Shown: positions 25,844-37,166 of the stretch, in pieces
How the letters are laid out: each line of letters starts with the position of its first letter
Position numbering within the stretch: the stretch's first letter is position 1
NCBI GenBank assembly: GCA_026390575.1
Contig: JAPLFR010000009.1
Location: forward strand, 1-64,000
Source of the DNA: Ignavibacteriales bacterium
GTDB lineage: Bacteria; Bacteroidota; Ignavibacteria; UBA10030
Reading direction: 5' to 3'
Length of the DNA: 64,000 nt
Position numbers and translations under genes: made by a program
Notes under the pieces: model-generated
Told to the model about the DNA's origin: nothing
The model's input: the letters and a program-made list of their open reading frames with translations, nothing else
The model's database searches: none

Positions 25844-27070
25844 ATGAATGATATATTTACGTGCGCTTGGCGTGAATTGAGACGTAGAAAGACACGCACG
25901 TTAACGAATATCTTCGGATACACACTGGCAGTGGCGATGATGATCGTTCTGGGCAGCAATCTTTTCAATTCGAAAGAGAAAGCAGGTCATTTATTAAATA
26001 ATACCGGGACACATTTTATTGCATTTTTGCCGGATTGCATCACAGGGTGCGCACCGTATAAAAAAGATACATCACTCAAAGAAAACGAAGGTTTTATTGC
26101 AAGCGGAATATCTACGAATCTCATTCCCATAAGCTTCATTAATGAAGTTAAAAACCTTCCTTCTGTGAAAGATGCTGCACCATTCTTGCTTTTTCAATTG
26201 AGAAGTCCAAAAGACAATCAGCTATTTACCATAGGAGGTTTCAATCCAAACGATACAATAGCAGTTGGCTCAACGAGTTGTGCACCAAGTGATATCGTTG
26301 CCGGGCGTTTTCTGACCGTAAAGGATTCCAACATCGTTATAGTTGAAGAATCTTATGCACTTCTAAAAAATATTAAAGTCAACGATCGAATCGAAATCGC
26401 AGGTGCTTTGTATCCAGTAAAAGGGATTGTTAATGCCGGTATCCGTCCTGCAAAAGCAAACATCTATTTGATATATGCCGACGCTGAAAAAATAATCAAT
26501 AAACGTTTACACAAATTCCCAATTCATAATCAAACGAATGTTTTACTCGTAGAAGCAAAAAACGCCCAAGTACAGGATTCAGCATCAAAATCCATTAAAA
26601 CATTATTCCCTTCCCTTACATTCTCCAGTTATAGTTGTTATAAACCGGCTGCGGAAGTCATGGGACTGAATGAAACATCTGTATGGTCATTCATAATTAT
26701 CATCGGAGCGGCTACATTGATTCTGTCGATGAAATCTCAACTAACTTCCATTATTGAAAGAAGACGCGAGATCGGTATTTTGAAGTCAATTGGCTGGAGC
26801 AATCGAAATGTAATTTCCCAACTTTTAGTAGAGTCGTTCTTACAGGCTGCATTGGGTGGATTATTCGGATGTCTCACTGCACTTATGTACATGCTATTTG
26901 TTCCTGTTATAATATCAGGGGAAGAAATGATTTCATTCCATGATTCAATTCTCATTTGGATATCGATTGCCAGCTTTATTCTTTCACTCGTTGGAGGGAT
27001 TATAGCAGGAAGTCTTCCCGCTTTCCTGGTTGCCCGTCAGCAGCCTGCAGATGCACTGAGAAGTCTATGA
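25844..27070 (+). CDS. FtsX/MacB-type ABC transporter permease
   Basis: The 408-residue protein has an N-terminal membrane helix (about 18-40) and a large extracytoplasmic domain to about residue 275. Three C-terminal helices follow (about 280-300, 325-355, 370-400), with the family motif RRREIGILKSIGWSNRNVISQLLVES (in part) between them. This is the mechanotransmission fold of MacB/LolE. Several cysteines in the external domain (FLPDCITGCAP, STSCAPSD) are unusual for the family and might bind metal or heme or form disulfides. It pairs with the ATPase that follows. Confidence 0.9.
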   Translation: MNDIFTCAWRELRRRKTRTLTNIFGYTLAVAMMIVLGSNLFNSKEKAGHLLNNTGTHFIAFLPDCITGCAPYKKDTSLKENEGFIASGISTNLIPISFINEVKNLPSVKDAAPFLLFQLRSPKDNQLFTIGGFNPNDTIAVGSTSCAPSDIVAGRFLTVKDSNIVIVEESYALLKNIKVNDRIEIAGALYPVKGIVNAGIRPAKANIYLIYADAEKIINKRLHKFPIHNQTNVLLVEAKNAQVQDSASKSIKTLFPSLTFSSYSCYKPAAEVMGLNETSVWSFIIIIGAATLILSMKSQLTSIIERRREIGILKSIGWSNRNVISQLLVESFLQAALGGLFGCLTALMYMLFVPVIISGEEMISFHDSILIWISIASFILSLVGGIIAGSLPAFLVARQQPADALRSL

Positions 27071-27100
27071 TCAAGAACCGTTCACAGGATAATTTATAAC

Positions 27101-27796
27101 ATGAACATCGATCAATCTAATATTGTTTTGACGTGCCATCATCTGACAAAAAGTTATACAATCAACAACCGTTCAACGCCTGTTTTGAAAGGAGTTGATT
27201 TAATCGTCCATCAAGGTGAAATTGCGGTCATTCAAGGCAAAAACGGTGCGGGTAAAACCACTTTAATAGAAATCTTGGGTGGGCTCTCTCGTCCAAATTC
27301 TGGCAGTATTTTATTTACCAGGCGCCTTATAGAAAGCCAAACGAATGAGCAATTAGCGTTCATACGGCGTGAGAAGATAGGCATCATTTTTCAAAGTTTT
27401 AATTTGATTCCGACATGGACGGCATTTGAAAATATTGAAGCCGCTCTCCTGCATACAGGATTATCCAAATCATATCGGTGTAAGAAAGTGAAAATGTTAC
27501 TTGAAGATATTGGATTGGAAAACGAGAAAGATCATCTGCCTTCAGAGCTCAGCATTGGGCAGCAGCAGCGAGTCGCCATCGCAAGGGCTTTAGCCCATGA
27601 ACCGATCCTCATACTTGCCGACGAGCCCACCGGTGAAATCGATAAAGAGACATCAAAGCAAATAATAGATTATCTAATGACTCCAATAAAGAAAAAAGGA
27701 GTCACTCTCATAGTCACCACACATGGTAACTTTCCATTGAATGTTGCCGATAGGACATATTATTTAAAAGATGGAAGACTTCAGAATACAAATTGA
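27101..27796 (+). CDS. MacB/LolD-type ABC transporter ATP-binding protein
   Basis: The 231-residue ATPase has Walker A GKNGAGKT, signature LSIGQQQRVAIARAL (the usual LSGGQ is LSIGQ), Walker B ILILADEPTGEID and the switch histidine in TTHGN. It energises the preceding permease. The pair probably exports a lipoprotein, lipid or peptide, or drives work on the periplasmic side without transport. It is the last gene of the 24919-27796 group. Confidence 0.93.
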   Translation: MNIDQSNIVLTCHHLTKSYTINNRSTPVLKGVDLIVHQGEIAVIQGKNGAGKTTLIEILGGLSRPNSGSILFTRRLIESQTNEQLAFIRREKIGIIFQSFNLIPTWTAFENIEAALLHTGLSKSYRCKKVKMLLEDIGLENEKDHLPSELSIGQQQRVAIARALAHEPILILADEPTGEIDKETSKQIIDYLMTPIKKKGVTLIVTTHGNFPLNVADRTYYLKDGRLQNTN

Positions 27797-27825
27797 TTTA
27801 TACGGAACAGGATGGGTAGATTTAG

Positions 27826-28016
27826 CATTCTTCAATCCTCAATAAATAATTCTTTTATTCTTCCAGTATGACCTTTTGCCTTATTGAAAGTATCTAATTT
27901 TTTGAGACAAGAAACAACAACCATCGTTTCTGCAGAATTATCAGCCGGTACTTACACACACAGCAATGGAACGCAGCGAGTATACCGAGACGAAAAAACT
28001 CATGCTACTCAAGTGA
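27826..28016 (+). pseudogene. Relic of a type IX C-terminal sorting domain
   Basis: Three frames together spell a broken sorting tail. Near 27840 there is 'FILPV'. Then LKVSNFLRQETTTIVSAELSAGTY is read from about 27884, which corresponds to intact tails of the form LKVFNFLGQEVTTIVSAELSAGTY. Finally EYTETKKLMLLK and a stop are read in another frame (27979-28016), like the KKLMLMK ends elsewhere in the window. The upstream body of the gene is gone. It lies directly after the ABC ATPase gene, so it is a dead remnant of a former cargo gene. Confidence 0.6.
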
Positions 28017-28098
28017 GGCATGAGCTTTTACATGGATTCGTAGCCCTAACAGGGGCGAGGTGATCTCACCCTTAACGTATTTTGGGCAGTGCGTTATT

Positions 28099-28146
28099 TT
28101 GGATTCCCACGTATCCCGAATGTTTTCGGTAGTCGGGACGGGATGA
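28099..28146. repeat. Fragment of the dispersed hairpin repeat
   Basis: GGATTCCCACGTATCCCGA and TCGGGACGGGATGAC resemble the interior of the MITE-like copies at 143-281 and 16985-17187. No terminal inverted repeats are recognisable. The remainder of the 28017-28336 gap shows only a short GGTGATCTCACC palindrome (about 28060) and no gene. Confidence 0.4.
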
Positions 28147-28336
28147 CAAAGAAGAAATTATCCTTCCGAAACGTTGTTTTTAACTGGAATCTATCTTCTG
28201 ATCAATGCATAAGGTATGCCGTCTCCCCGACGGTACAGGATTGTTGTGAAGATTGAATATAACACATGCGCATAGATACCTTGCCTTTCAAGGGAGCATT
28301 TGTTAATTTCATTCATACAATCATTCATCATACTTG

Positions 28337-28876
28337 ATGCCTCGATTTACAAAAGACGAAATACGCAGCAAATTTACAAACGGTAAAGATTTCAATGAGA
28401 TCTTCGATGCTTTTGAAGATGCGTTGACGCAAGGTATTCAAGATGTAGAACTTTACCGGCTTCTTTTCTGGAATTCTGCACTCTGTCCCGATGAATTGTG
28501 CCTCTTCGGCGAAAAACTTGCGAAGGAATTTCCAAATCTTGCTTATGAAACATATATGTGGTTAGCAAGTGTGTTCGAGGCAACATATTCCTTGTCTGAT
28601 AACTTTGAGTTAGCAATGCAGTACTATCGCAAGGCCGCGGTGGCGAAGCCGGAAGAAGTTCAGCCGTACCTTGATGCTGCCGATTGTCATGATCCGGAAC
28701 TCAATATTCCGCCGCTTTATTGGCTTGTGGAATTTTTAAAATTAGGTATCAATCTTGTAAAAGACAAAAAAACGCTTCTGCATAGATTATCGTATCTCTA
28801 CCAAATGCATGGAGATCAGAAGCAGGCAGATTTTTACAGAACCCTTGCTGATGACCTCGGACGCAGCCAAAACTAA
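28337..28876 (+). CDS. Small TPR-like protein
   Basis: The 179-residue protein has no signal peptide. Its helical repeats resemble tetratricopeptide units (ELAMQYYRKAAVAKPEEVQPYLDAADC, LHRLSYLYQMHGDQKQADFYRTLADDL in part), giving a cytoplasmic scaffold-type protein. ATG at 28337 is preferred over the TTG one codon earlier. Its 3' end overlaps the start of the next gene by 26 bases, implying co-expression. No specific role can be assigned. Confidence 0.72.
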   Translation: MPRFTKDEIRSKFTNGKDFNEIFDAFEDALTQGIQDVELYRLLFWNSALCPDELCLFGEKLAKEFPNLAYETYMWLASVFEATYSLSDNFELAMQYYRKAAVAKPEEVQPYLDAADCHDPELNIPPLYWLVEFLKLGINLVKDKKTLLHRLSYLYQMHGDQKQADFYRTLADDLGRSQN

Positions 28877-29816
28877 AACAGCCATTTACCGCTCACACAC
28901 ACTCCGCGGATTTATTCTCTTGATGATTGCCGTGCTTTTCTGGGGAAGTTCGGCACCGATCGGAAAATATCTCATTGTAACGCGCTTTGATACACTGATC
29001 ATGGCACAGACGCGTACGTCGCTGACCTTCATACTTTTACTTTTCTATTTTCTTCTCAAGGATCGAAGTGTATTCAAAATTGATCTTACAGACTTATGGA
29101 AACTTGGAATTTTAGGTGTCGTAGGTATTTCATTGACAAATTATACTTACTATTTCACCGCGAAGGAATCATCGGTCGCGACGGCAATCCTTGTCCAATA
29201 CACTGCGCCGGTTTGGATTGTGCTGTATTCAGTATTTGTCATTAAGGAAGATACGCTTGATCGCATTACATTCATCTCACTCGTCCTTGGGCTGATCGGC
29301 TGTTACTTTGCGGTAACTGCCGGCTCGATGCAAAGTATAAACCTGAAAGGCTGGGCGATCATCACCGGACCGGTGTCGGCATTCACGTTTGCATATCAGG
29401 TAGTGGCGACGAAGCAGCTGCTGAAGCGTTATTCCGTCTGGACGATGCTCATGTATATGTTCGGCTTCTCTGCAATTTTTTGGTTGTGCATCAATCCGCC
29501 CTGGGATATTATTGCGAAGAATTATACATACAGTGACTGGGGAATGTTCTGGATATTTGCCATTATATCAATTCTTATTCCACAAATATCATTCGCATCG
29601 GGTTTGAAGTTATTAGATGCATCTACCGCTGGAATAGTCAGTATTCTAGAACCCGTCATTGCAATTATTGCTGCGTTTCTTATTCTTGGCGAATCGCTGA
29701 GTATGATACAACTATTTGGTGCAGTGCTGGTAGTAGCGGCGGTTGGATTATTACAAGCACATCCAATGTTGATGAAAAATATGATGTGGAAATCCAACTC
29801 TGAGATAAAAAAATAA
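28851..29816 (+). CDS. EamA/DMT-family membrane transporter
   Basis: The 321-residue protein shows ten predicted membrane helices in two EamA halves. Typical motifs are FWGSSAPIGKYLI near the start, AILVQYTAPVWIVLYSV at the end of the first half, and GIVSILEPVIAIIAAFLILGESLS near the end of the second. Members export amino acids, nucleotides or drugs, and the substrate is unknown here. ATG at 28851 lies inside the end of the preceding TPR gene. The stop overlaps the start of the methyltransferase gene. Confidence 0.9.
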   Translation: MTSDAAKTKTAIYRSHTLRGFILLMIAVLFWGSSAPIGKYLIVTRFDTLIMAQTRTSLTFILLLFYFLLKDRSVFKIDLTDLWKLGILGVVGISLTNYTYYFTAKESSVATAILVQYTAPVWIVLYSVFVIKEDTLDRITFISLVLGLIGCYFAVTAGSMQSINLKGWAIITGPVSAFTFAYQVVATKQLLKRYSVWTMLMYMFGFSAIFWLCINPPWDIIAKNYTYSDWGMFWIFAIISILIPQISFASGLKLLDASTAGIVSILEPVIAIIAAFLILGESLSMIQLFGAVLVVAAVGLLQAHPMLMKNMMWKSNSEIKK

Positions 29817-30400
29817 TGAGAACAGAACGTCGTCTGAATCGTTTAGAACAAGTACTGCGGCATCGTCAGCCGGATATGACGGTCGTGATGGAAAATATTC
29901 ACGACCCGCACAATGTCAGCGCTGTACTTCGTTCATGCGATGCAGCTGGAGTTATGGAAGTACAGTTGATCTATACAGATACAGATTTTCCAGGCATCGG
30001 CAAAAAAAGCTCGGCGAGCGCTAAAAAATGGGTTGAACTGCGCCGATTCAAAAATGTGAAAGATTGTTACAAACAGTTACACGAAGAAGGATTTACGATT
30101 TATGCAACGCATCTTGAAGAAAAGGCACAGTCATTGTTCGAAATCAATATGACAAAGAAAATAGCGATTGTTGTGGGGAATGAACACAAAGGAGTGTCGT
30201 CGGAAGCGGCTCAGTTAGCAGATGGTATTCTCCAGATTCCCATGTTCGGAATGATTCAGAGTTTAAATGTTTCTGTTGCTACGGCAGTCATTCTCTTTGA
30301 AATCGTCCGCCAAAGAATTGCCTCGGGACAGTACGATGAATCAAAATATTCTATTACAGAATTAACAAAGCTTCTCAAGATTTGGGCGATGAAACAATGA
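29816..30400 (+). CDS. trmH: tRNA (guanosine-2'-O-)-methyltransferase of the SpoU/TrmH family
   Basis: The 194-residue enzyme has the three SpoU motifs: motif 1 with N and R in NIHDPHNVSAVLRSCDA, motif 2 IAIVVGNEHKGV, and motif 3 IPMFGMIQSLNVSVATAV. These form the knotted SAM-binding site. The short N-terminal extension RTERRLNRLEQVLRHRQPDM is characteristic of TrmH, which methylates G18 in the tRNA D-loop. The start overlaps the previous stop codon (TAATG). Confidence 0.92.
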   Translation: MRTERRLNRLEQVLRHRQPDMTVVMENIHDPHNVSAVLRSCDAAGVMEVQLIYTDTDFPGIGKKSSASAKKWVELRRFKNVKDCYKQLHEEGFTIYATHLEEKAQSLFEINMTKKIAIVVGNEHKGVSSEAAQLADGILQIPMFGMIQSLNVSVATAVILFEIVRQRIASGQYDESKYSITELTKLLKIWAMKQ

Positions 30401-30425
30401 TCAACGAATTATGAATGACAAATAA

Positions 30426-31112
30426 ATGACTATTCGTCCCGATATTGCAGAATTTGTAGCCGACCTTGAGGTGTTCAGTAAAAGAAAGTTGAACTATCCT
30501 TCAGAAGTCGGTGAAATACTTCAAATTACTATTCAGACTGGATTGACAAACGAGTTTGAAGAATTGATCTTTCAAACAAAGTTTTTGGTACGCACGCAAG
30601 ACGTGATGAATCAAATCGGTTATGAAGCGCAGGGATTCGAAAAGCTTTCGATAGAATTTCAATCTGCGGTAAAAAAGTCGATGGATTTGCTGAAGATGCT
30701 TGTTGGAAGAACTGCCGCAGATGTCATGCAGAAATATTCAGATACGTTCTTTGCCATGGACGCCGAAAGCTTTGCTCGTTTGATGAAGTTCTATTCTGAT
30801 CTGAGCTGGATAAAAAACTGGCAGATTGACGGTAAGCCACTGCCGTATGAAACAAAATCATCAAAAATAACTGCCGCCCGAGAATATGTGAATCAGCAAA
30901 CGAGGGGGAAAAAACAGAACAGCCAATCGACTAAATCACTTGCTCGAATTCAAAGAAGTGCGATGCTTGCTGCGCTCCTGTTCGTACTCTTTCTTCTTAT
31001 CGATCCACCGGTAACAGTTCTCGGCTGGATACTTTCGTTAGGGATTGCAGCATTGCTTGTCTATATTGTTATCCAAATAGTGTTCCTAACAAAAAATCCA
31101 AACTCTCATTGA
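30426..31112 (+). CDS. Unknown protein with two C-terminal membrane helices
   Basis: The 228-residue protein has a helical soluble N-terminal part of about 165 residues (PDIAEFVADLEVFSKRKLNYPSEVGEIL at the start, abridged). A basic, glutamine-rich linker (RGKKQNSQSTK) and two closely spaced membrane helices follow (about 178-195 and 198-220). I recognise no family. It lies between trmH and the namZ-like gene with short gaps on both sides, so it probably belongs to the same transcription unit. Confidence 0.7.
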   Translation: MTIRPDIAEFVADLEVFSKRKLNYPSEVGEILQITIQTGLTNEFEELIFQTKFLVRTQDVMNQIGYEAQGFEKLSIEFQSAVKKSMDLLKMLVGRTAADVMQKYSDTFFAMDAESFARLMKFYSDLSWIKNWQIDGKPLPYETKSSKITAAREYVNQQTRGKKQNSQSTKSLARIQRSAMLAALLFVLFLLIDPPVTVLGWILSLGIAALLVYIVIQIVFLTKNPNSH

Positions 31113-31124
31113 ATAGATTTTAAA

Positions 31125-32387
31125 ATGAAATATAATTATTCTTCAATACCATTTCTCGTTTTGTTATTCACGTTACAACTATTTTCTGCGGAACCAAAAG
31201 TAAAGCCGGGAATTGACGTTCTGCGTGAACGCGGCTTTGACATCCTGAAAGGTAAACAGGTTGGTCTTATTACCAATGCTACAGGTGTTACGTCAGATTT
31301 GAAAAGCACGATTGATGTGCTGTTCAACTCTCCCGGAGTGAAGCTCGTTGCGCTCTACAGTCCAGAGCACGGTGTACGAGGTGATGCTGACGCGGGAAAA
31401 GAAATCAACGGTTTCATTGATTCAAGAACTGGATTACCGGTGTACTCGCTTTATGGAAAAACGCGCAGGCCGACAAAGGAAATGCTGCAAGGCATAGATG
31501 TGCTTGTATATGATATTCAGGATATTGGTGTACGTTCGTATACGTACATATCAACGATGGGATTAGCGATGGAAGCCGCTGCGGAAAATGGAATTAAGTT
31601 TGTTGTTCTGGATCGACCGAATCCATTAACAGGCGAACGAGTAGAAGGACCGATGTTAGAACCAAAATTTAAATCATTTATCGGCGAGTATCCAATTCCG
31701 TATGTCTATGGAATGACCACTGGCGAATTAGCACAGATGATAAACGGAGAACAATGGCTCAACAACGGCGGCTCGTCTGGTGCGGCGAGTAAATGTGATC
31801 TCACGGTTGTAACGATGAAAGGATGGAAGCGCTCTCTGTGGTGGGATGAAACCGGCTTAACGTGGGTTCCGACATCCCCGCATATTCCTCATTCTTTTAC
31901 GACTATCTTTGCTGTGCTTACCGGCCTTTTGGGGGAACTTGGCACAGCAAATCAAGGGATCGGGTACACGCTGCCGTTTGAATTGGTTGGTGCTCCTTGG
32001 ATTGACGGTTATGCTCTTGCCCGTTATTTGAACAGCTTTAATTTACCTGGTGTCCAGTTCCGTCCAATTTCCTATATCCCATTCTACAAAGACACGACAG
32101 GACTTCGGTACAAAGGCGTGCAGATACACGTTATCGACCGGTCGATATTGAACATGACTCAAGTGCAGATTACCATACTTGAAGCGCTGCTTCATCTTTT
32201 TCCAGATAATAATATTTTTGATCGTGCAAAGCCGGAGAGAATCAATTCGTTTGATAAAGCTGTTGGAACAGATGATATTCGGCGTGCGCTTCAGAATGGA
32301 ACTTCGGTTGAAGAAATTCTTCATAGAATCGACCAAATGCGAGCGCAGTTTATGGTGAAGCGGGAGAAATATCTTTTATACAAATAG
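31125..32387 (+). CDS. namZ: Exo-beta-N-acetylmuramidase NamZ-like protein (DUF1343)
   Basis: The 420-residue protein has a signal peptide (ending LFSAEP) and the full DUF1343 pattern: GIDVLRERGFDILKGKQVGLITN, LYSPEHGVRG, VYDIQDIGVRSYTYI, VLDRPNPL, and TGLTWVPTSPHIP in the middle. Characterised members cleave terminal N-acetylmuramic acid from peptidoglycan fragments in the periplasm, so a cell-wall recycling role is likely. The length is normal for the family. Confidence 0.93.
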   Translation: MKYNYSSIPFLVLLFTLQLFSAEPKVKPGIDVLRERGFDILKGKQVGLITNATGVTSDLKSTIDVLFNSPGVKLVALYSPEHGVRGDADAGKEINGFIDSRTGLPVYSLYGKTRRPTKEMLQGIDVLVYDIQDIGVRSYTYISTMGLAMEAAAENGIKFVVLDRPNPLTGERVEGPMLEPKFKSFIGEYPIPYVYGMTTGELAQMINGEQWLNNGGSSGAASKCDLTVVTMKGWKRSLWWDETGLTWVPTSPHIPHSFTTIFAVLTGLLGELGTANQGIGYTLPFELVGAPWIDGYALARYLNSFNLPGVQFRPISYIPFYKDTTGLRYKGVQIHVIDRSILNMTQVQITILEALLHLFPDNNIFDRAKPERINSFDKAVGTDDIRRALQNGTSVEEILHRIDQMRAQFMVKREKYLLYK

Positions 32388-32404
32388 TGCCGTGAACAGC
32401 TTTT

Positions 32405-32665
32405 TCAGTGTGCTAATGTTGGTTGTCTGATTTCTGTCTCGGCTTGGAAAATCCGTATACAGCCGTTGCATTTCATGCAAGGCTTTCCTATTTTAGTAAT
32501 GAATTCATTATGAATACCCAGATAAACATGAGTCCATGGAGCGAATCGAAACAGGTTCTTCAGACCTGAAAGTCCAAGTTTATTTTCTCCCCCCGCGTTC
32601 CACGGAATACGAGTCCCCTGCACCATCTCCAAAATTAATTTGTCGCCGGCATCGGCGTAAAGCAT
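32405..32665 (-). CDS. Possible small cysteine-rich protein
   Basis: A minus-strand frame from ATG at 32665 to TGA at 32405 encodes 86 residues. They have a convincing protein-like composition: GDKLILEMVQGTRIPWNAGG, a central FRFAPWTHVYLGIHNE, and a C-x2-C-x2-C motif in KPCMKCNGC. The frame stays open for 58 further codons upstream into plsC, but that part looks like a shadow. I recognise no family. The C-x2-C-x2-C might bind metal. It would converge on the namZ-like gene (17-base gap). It could also be a chance frame. Confidence 0.35.
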   Translation of the reverse strand: MLYADAGDKLILEMVQGTRIPWNAGGENKLGLSGLKNLFRFAPWTHVYLGIHNEFITKIGKPCMKCNGCIRIFQAETEIRQPTLAH

Positions 32666-32699
32666 ATGCTTTCTTGGATATTGTTCAAGAAAGGAGCCT

Positions 32700-33413
32700 G
32701 TGTTGTTTTTAACAATTGCGAAATTAATTTTTCTATTTCCCGTTTCATTACTGCTTTCATTATTGGCATTTGGTTCTATTCCATTTGACAGGAAAGGAGA
32801 TTTTTTTCGCTGGTGTCCCTGGACATGGTCAAAATGCATTCTGTGGACTTTTGGTATTAAAGTACATCTGAAGGGACTTGAAAATATTGATCTCCATCAG
32901 CCGTACATTTTCGTATCGAACCATGCAAGTATGGCTGATATTCCAACAGTCTTGGTGGCTTTGAATGGCAAAGCGAATATTGTTTTTAAAAAAGAATTGA
33001 CGTGGGTACCTATCTGGGGATGGGCGTTACGCTATGGGCCTTTTATTATGATTGATCGATCGAATCCACGGGATGCAATGGCAAGTATCGAACGGGCAGT
33101 GAAAACTATTCGCAGCGGTCAATCGGTCATCTTGTTTCCAGAAGGAACCCGGACACGTGACGGCAAACTACAGCCGTTCAAGCGCGGGGCGTTCACACTG
33201 GCTGCGAAATCTGGAGTTTCAGTTGTACCGATGACCATAAATAATACATTCGGAATTATGCCGAAAGGATCTTTCATCGTCAAGCAGGCAGATATTTCAG
33301 TGGTACTAGAAAAACCAATTCTCACAGACGGACTTCAAAGCAAAACCGATGAATTGGAATTGATGGACCAAGTACATAAAGCAATCGAAAAACATTATGT
33401 TGATCAATCGTGA
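32700..33413 (+). CDS. plsC: 1-acyl-sn-glycerol-3-phosphate acyltransferase
   Basis: The 237-residue enzyme has an N-terminal membrane helix and the PlsC motifs: block I NHASMAD (the usual HxxxxD, here H-A-S-M-A-D), block II region GPFIMIDRSNPRDA, block III FPEGTRTRDG and block IV VVPMTINNT. It makes phosphatidic acid by acylating lysophosphatidic acid at the inner membrane. AAGGAG at 32691-32696 supports the GTG at 32700, or possibly the TTG at 32703. It is followed closely by gatC, kdsB and pyrG. Confidence 0.93.
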   Translation: MLFLTIAKLIFLFPVSLLLSLLAFGSIPFDRKGDFFRWCPWTWSKCILWTFGIKVHLKGLENIDLHQPYIFVSNHASMADIPTVLVALNGKANIVFKKELTWVPIWGWALRYGPFIMIDRSNPRDAMASIERAVKTIRSGQSVILFPEGTRTRDGKLQPFKRGAFTLAAKSGVSVVPMTINNTFGIMPKGSFIVKQADISVVLEKPILTDGLQSKTDELELMDQVHKAIEKHYVDQS

Positions 33414-33421
33414 GATGATGT

Positions 33422-33717
33422 ATGGCAGTAACGATAAAAGATGTTGAACATATAGCCACGCTGGCGAAGTTAGAATTCTCGGATGCAGAAAAAGAAAAAT
33501 TCACGCACCAGATGAACCAAATTTTAGAGTACATGGAACAATTAAACTCGCTGGATACGAGCAATGTTGAACCGCTTTCGCATGTTATAGAACTCAGCAA
33601 CGTATTCCGTGTGGATGAAGTGAAGCCAGGTGTATCGACTGAGGACGCGTTGAAGAACGCCCCGGAAAAGAATGAACAGTTTTTCAAAGTGCCAAAAGTA
33701 ATTGGTGAGAAATCCTG

Positions 33718-33718
<1 letters not shown>
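33422..33718 (+). CDS. gatC: Asp-tRNA(Asn)/Glu-tRNA(Gln) amidotransferase subunit C
   Basis: The 98-residue protein has the GatC pattern: VKDVEHIATLAKLEFSDAEKEKF (abridged), then the helix MNQILEYMEQLNSLDTSNVEPLSHV, and an RVDEVKPG region. It stabilises the GatA/GatB amidotransferase, which converts Asp-tRNA(Asn) and Glu-tRNA(Gln). GatA and GatB are not in this window. The stop overlaps the start of kdsB (TGATG). Confidence 0.94.
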
Positions 33719-36134
<2,416 letters not shown>

Positions 36135-36185
36135 TGGAGACGGATTTCGTTATCGCAAGGTAATACGTATTGAGGGGTGATCCAC

Positions 36186-37085
36186 ATGAAACAATTTACT
36201 ATTCTTCTCCGGTTGTTGCTGGCGGTTATTATGGCAACTGTATTCGTTGCATGTTCGTTAACATTAGAAGAAGCCCAAAAGGATGATTATTATTTTAAAC
36301 CGGTGAGTCAGATCGCATATCAGAAGCCGGACTCAGGAGCTCCTGTCATGGTTCTTGAACGCTTTGTTACACGAACTGATCATGGCTTAACGGATTCACT
36401 TATGGAGATGCTTCGACAGCAGAATAAACGATTAGATGATGTAGTTCAGAAACTGAATCTATTGACCGATAAAGAAATTGCCGACAATTCAAAGAGTTCA
36501 AACAATCTTGGTGATCTTCTTGCAACTCGCGATCGCATTTCAAATGAAATGCTGGTGGAAATGATGAGAGATCAGAACCAACGGCTTAACGATGTTATTG
36601 AACAGTTGAAACTTCTTTCCCAGGATCAAAGTGCATATCGTTCAAATCTTGCCGATCATTCCGATGCGGCTCATGTTCAGCAGGTTCCAGTGCGTCAACC
36701 TGTGTCTCAGCATCTCAGTGCCTCATTAAATTACGGGAAAGCGATCCGACTCTATCAGAACAAACAGTATGGAAAAGCGATAACTGCCTTCAGGAAATTA
36801 TTGGATCGGAAAATTGAACCAAATCTAGCAGACCGCTATCATTTTTGGATGGGCGTATGTTATTTCAACTTGAAGAGAAGCAATCAAGCATTCAGTGAGT
36901 TCACAAAAGTACTTGGATATGCTCATTCCGAAAAAGCAGAAGGCGCATACTTTATGGTTGGTCAGTGCTATGAACGCAAGGGAGCAAAACGAGATGCGAA
37001 AATGGCCTTCGAAAAAATGCTGCGGATATATCCTCAAGGAAGTCTTAAACAGATGGCTGAGAAAAAACTTGCGCTCCTGAAGTAA
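36186..37085 (+). CDS. YbgF/CpoB-like coiled-coil and TPR lipoprotein
   Basis: The ATG at 36186 follows GAGGGG. The 299-residue protein has a signal ending VFVACS (lipobox Cys) and two homologous coiled-coil repeats (LMEMLRQQNKRLDDVVQKLNLL and LVEMMRDQNQRLNDVIEQLKLL, each abridged in use). A C-terminal TPR domain follows (about 185-299; YGKAIRLYQNKQYGKAITAF). The layout resembles YbgF/CpoB, which links the Tol-Pal system to cell-wall synthesis, but no tol or pal genes are nearby, so the role is inferred from architecture only. Confidence 0.8.
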   Translation: MKQFTILLRLLLAVIMATVFVACSLTLEEAQKDDYYFKPVSQIAYQKPDSGAPVMVLERFVTRTDHGLTDSLMEMLRQQNKRLDDVVQKLNLLTDKEIADNSKSSNNLGDLLATRDRISNEMLVEMMRDQNQRLNDVIEQLKLLSQDQSAYRSNLADHSDAAHVQQVPVRQPVSQHLSASLNYGKAIRLYQNKQYGKAITAFRKLLDRKIEPNLADRYHFWMGVCYFNLKRSNQAFSEFTKVLGYAHSEKAEGAYFMVGQCYERKGAKRDAKMAFEKMLRIYPQGSLKQMAEKKLALLK

Positions 37086-37104
37086 GGGGAAACCTCAGGA
37101 GCGC
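37071..37104 (-). terminator. Rho-independent terminator for the convergent minus-strand gene
   Basis: GCGCTCCTGA (37071-37080) and TCAGGAGCGC (37095-37104) form a perfect ten-base stem. Read on the minus strand it is followed by AAGTTTTTTC, a T-tract, so it stops transcription of the gene at 37167-37922. It overlaps the last codons of the plus-strand TPR lipoprotein gene, which has no T-tract on its own side. Confidence 0.75.
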
Positions 37105-37166
37105 CATTGATGTCTCAATAGATCACGTTTCCACCAAACGCGATCGCGTAGAGACGTACGTTAAAA

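Noticed and set aside
37071-37104. Hairpin as a terminator for the plus-strand TPR lipoprotein
   Set aside because: No T-tract follows on the plus strand; the T-tract is on the minus side, so it was assigned to the convergent gene.
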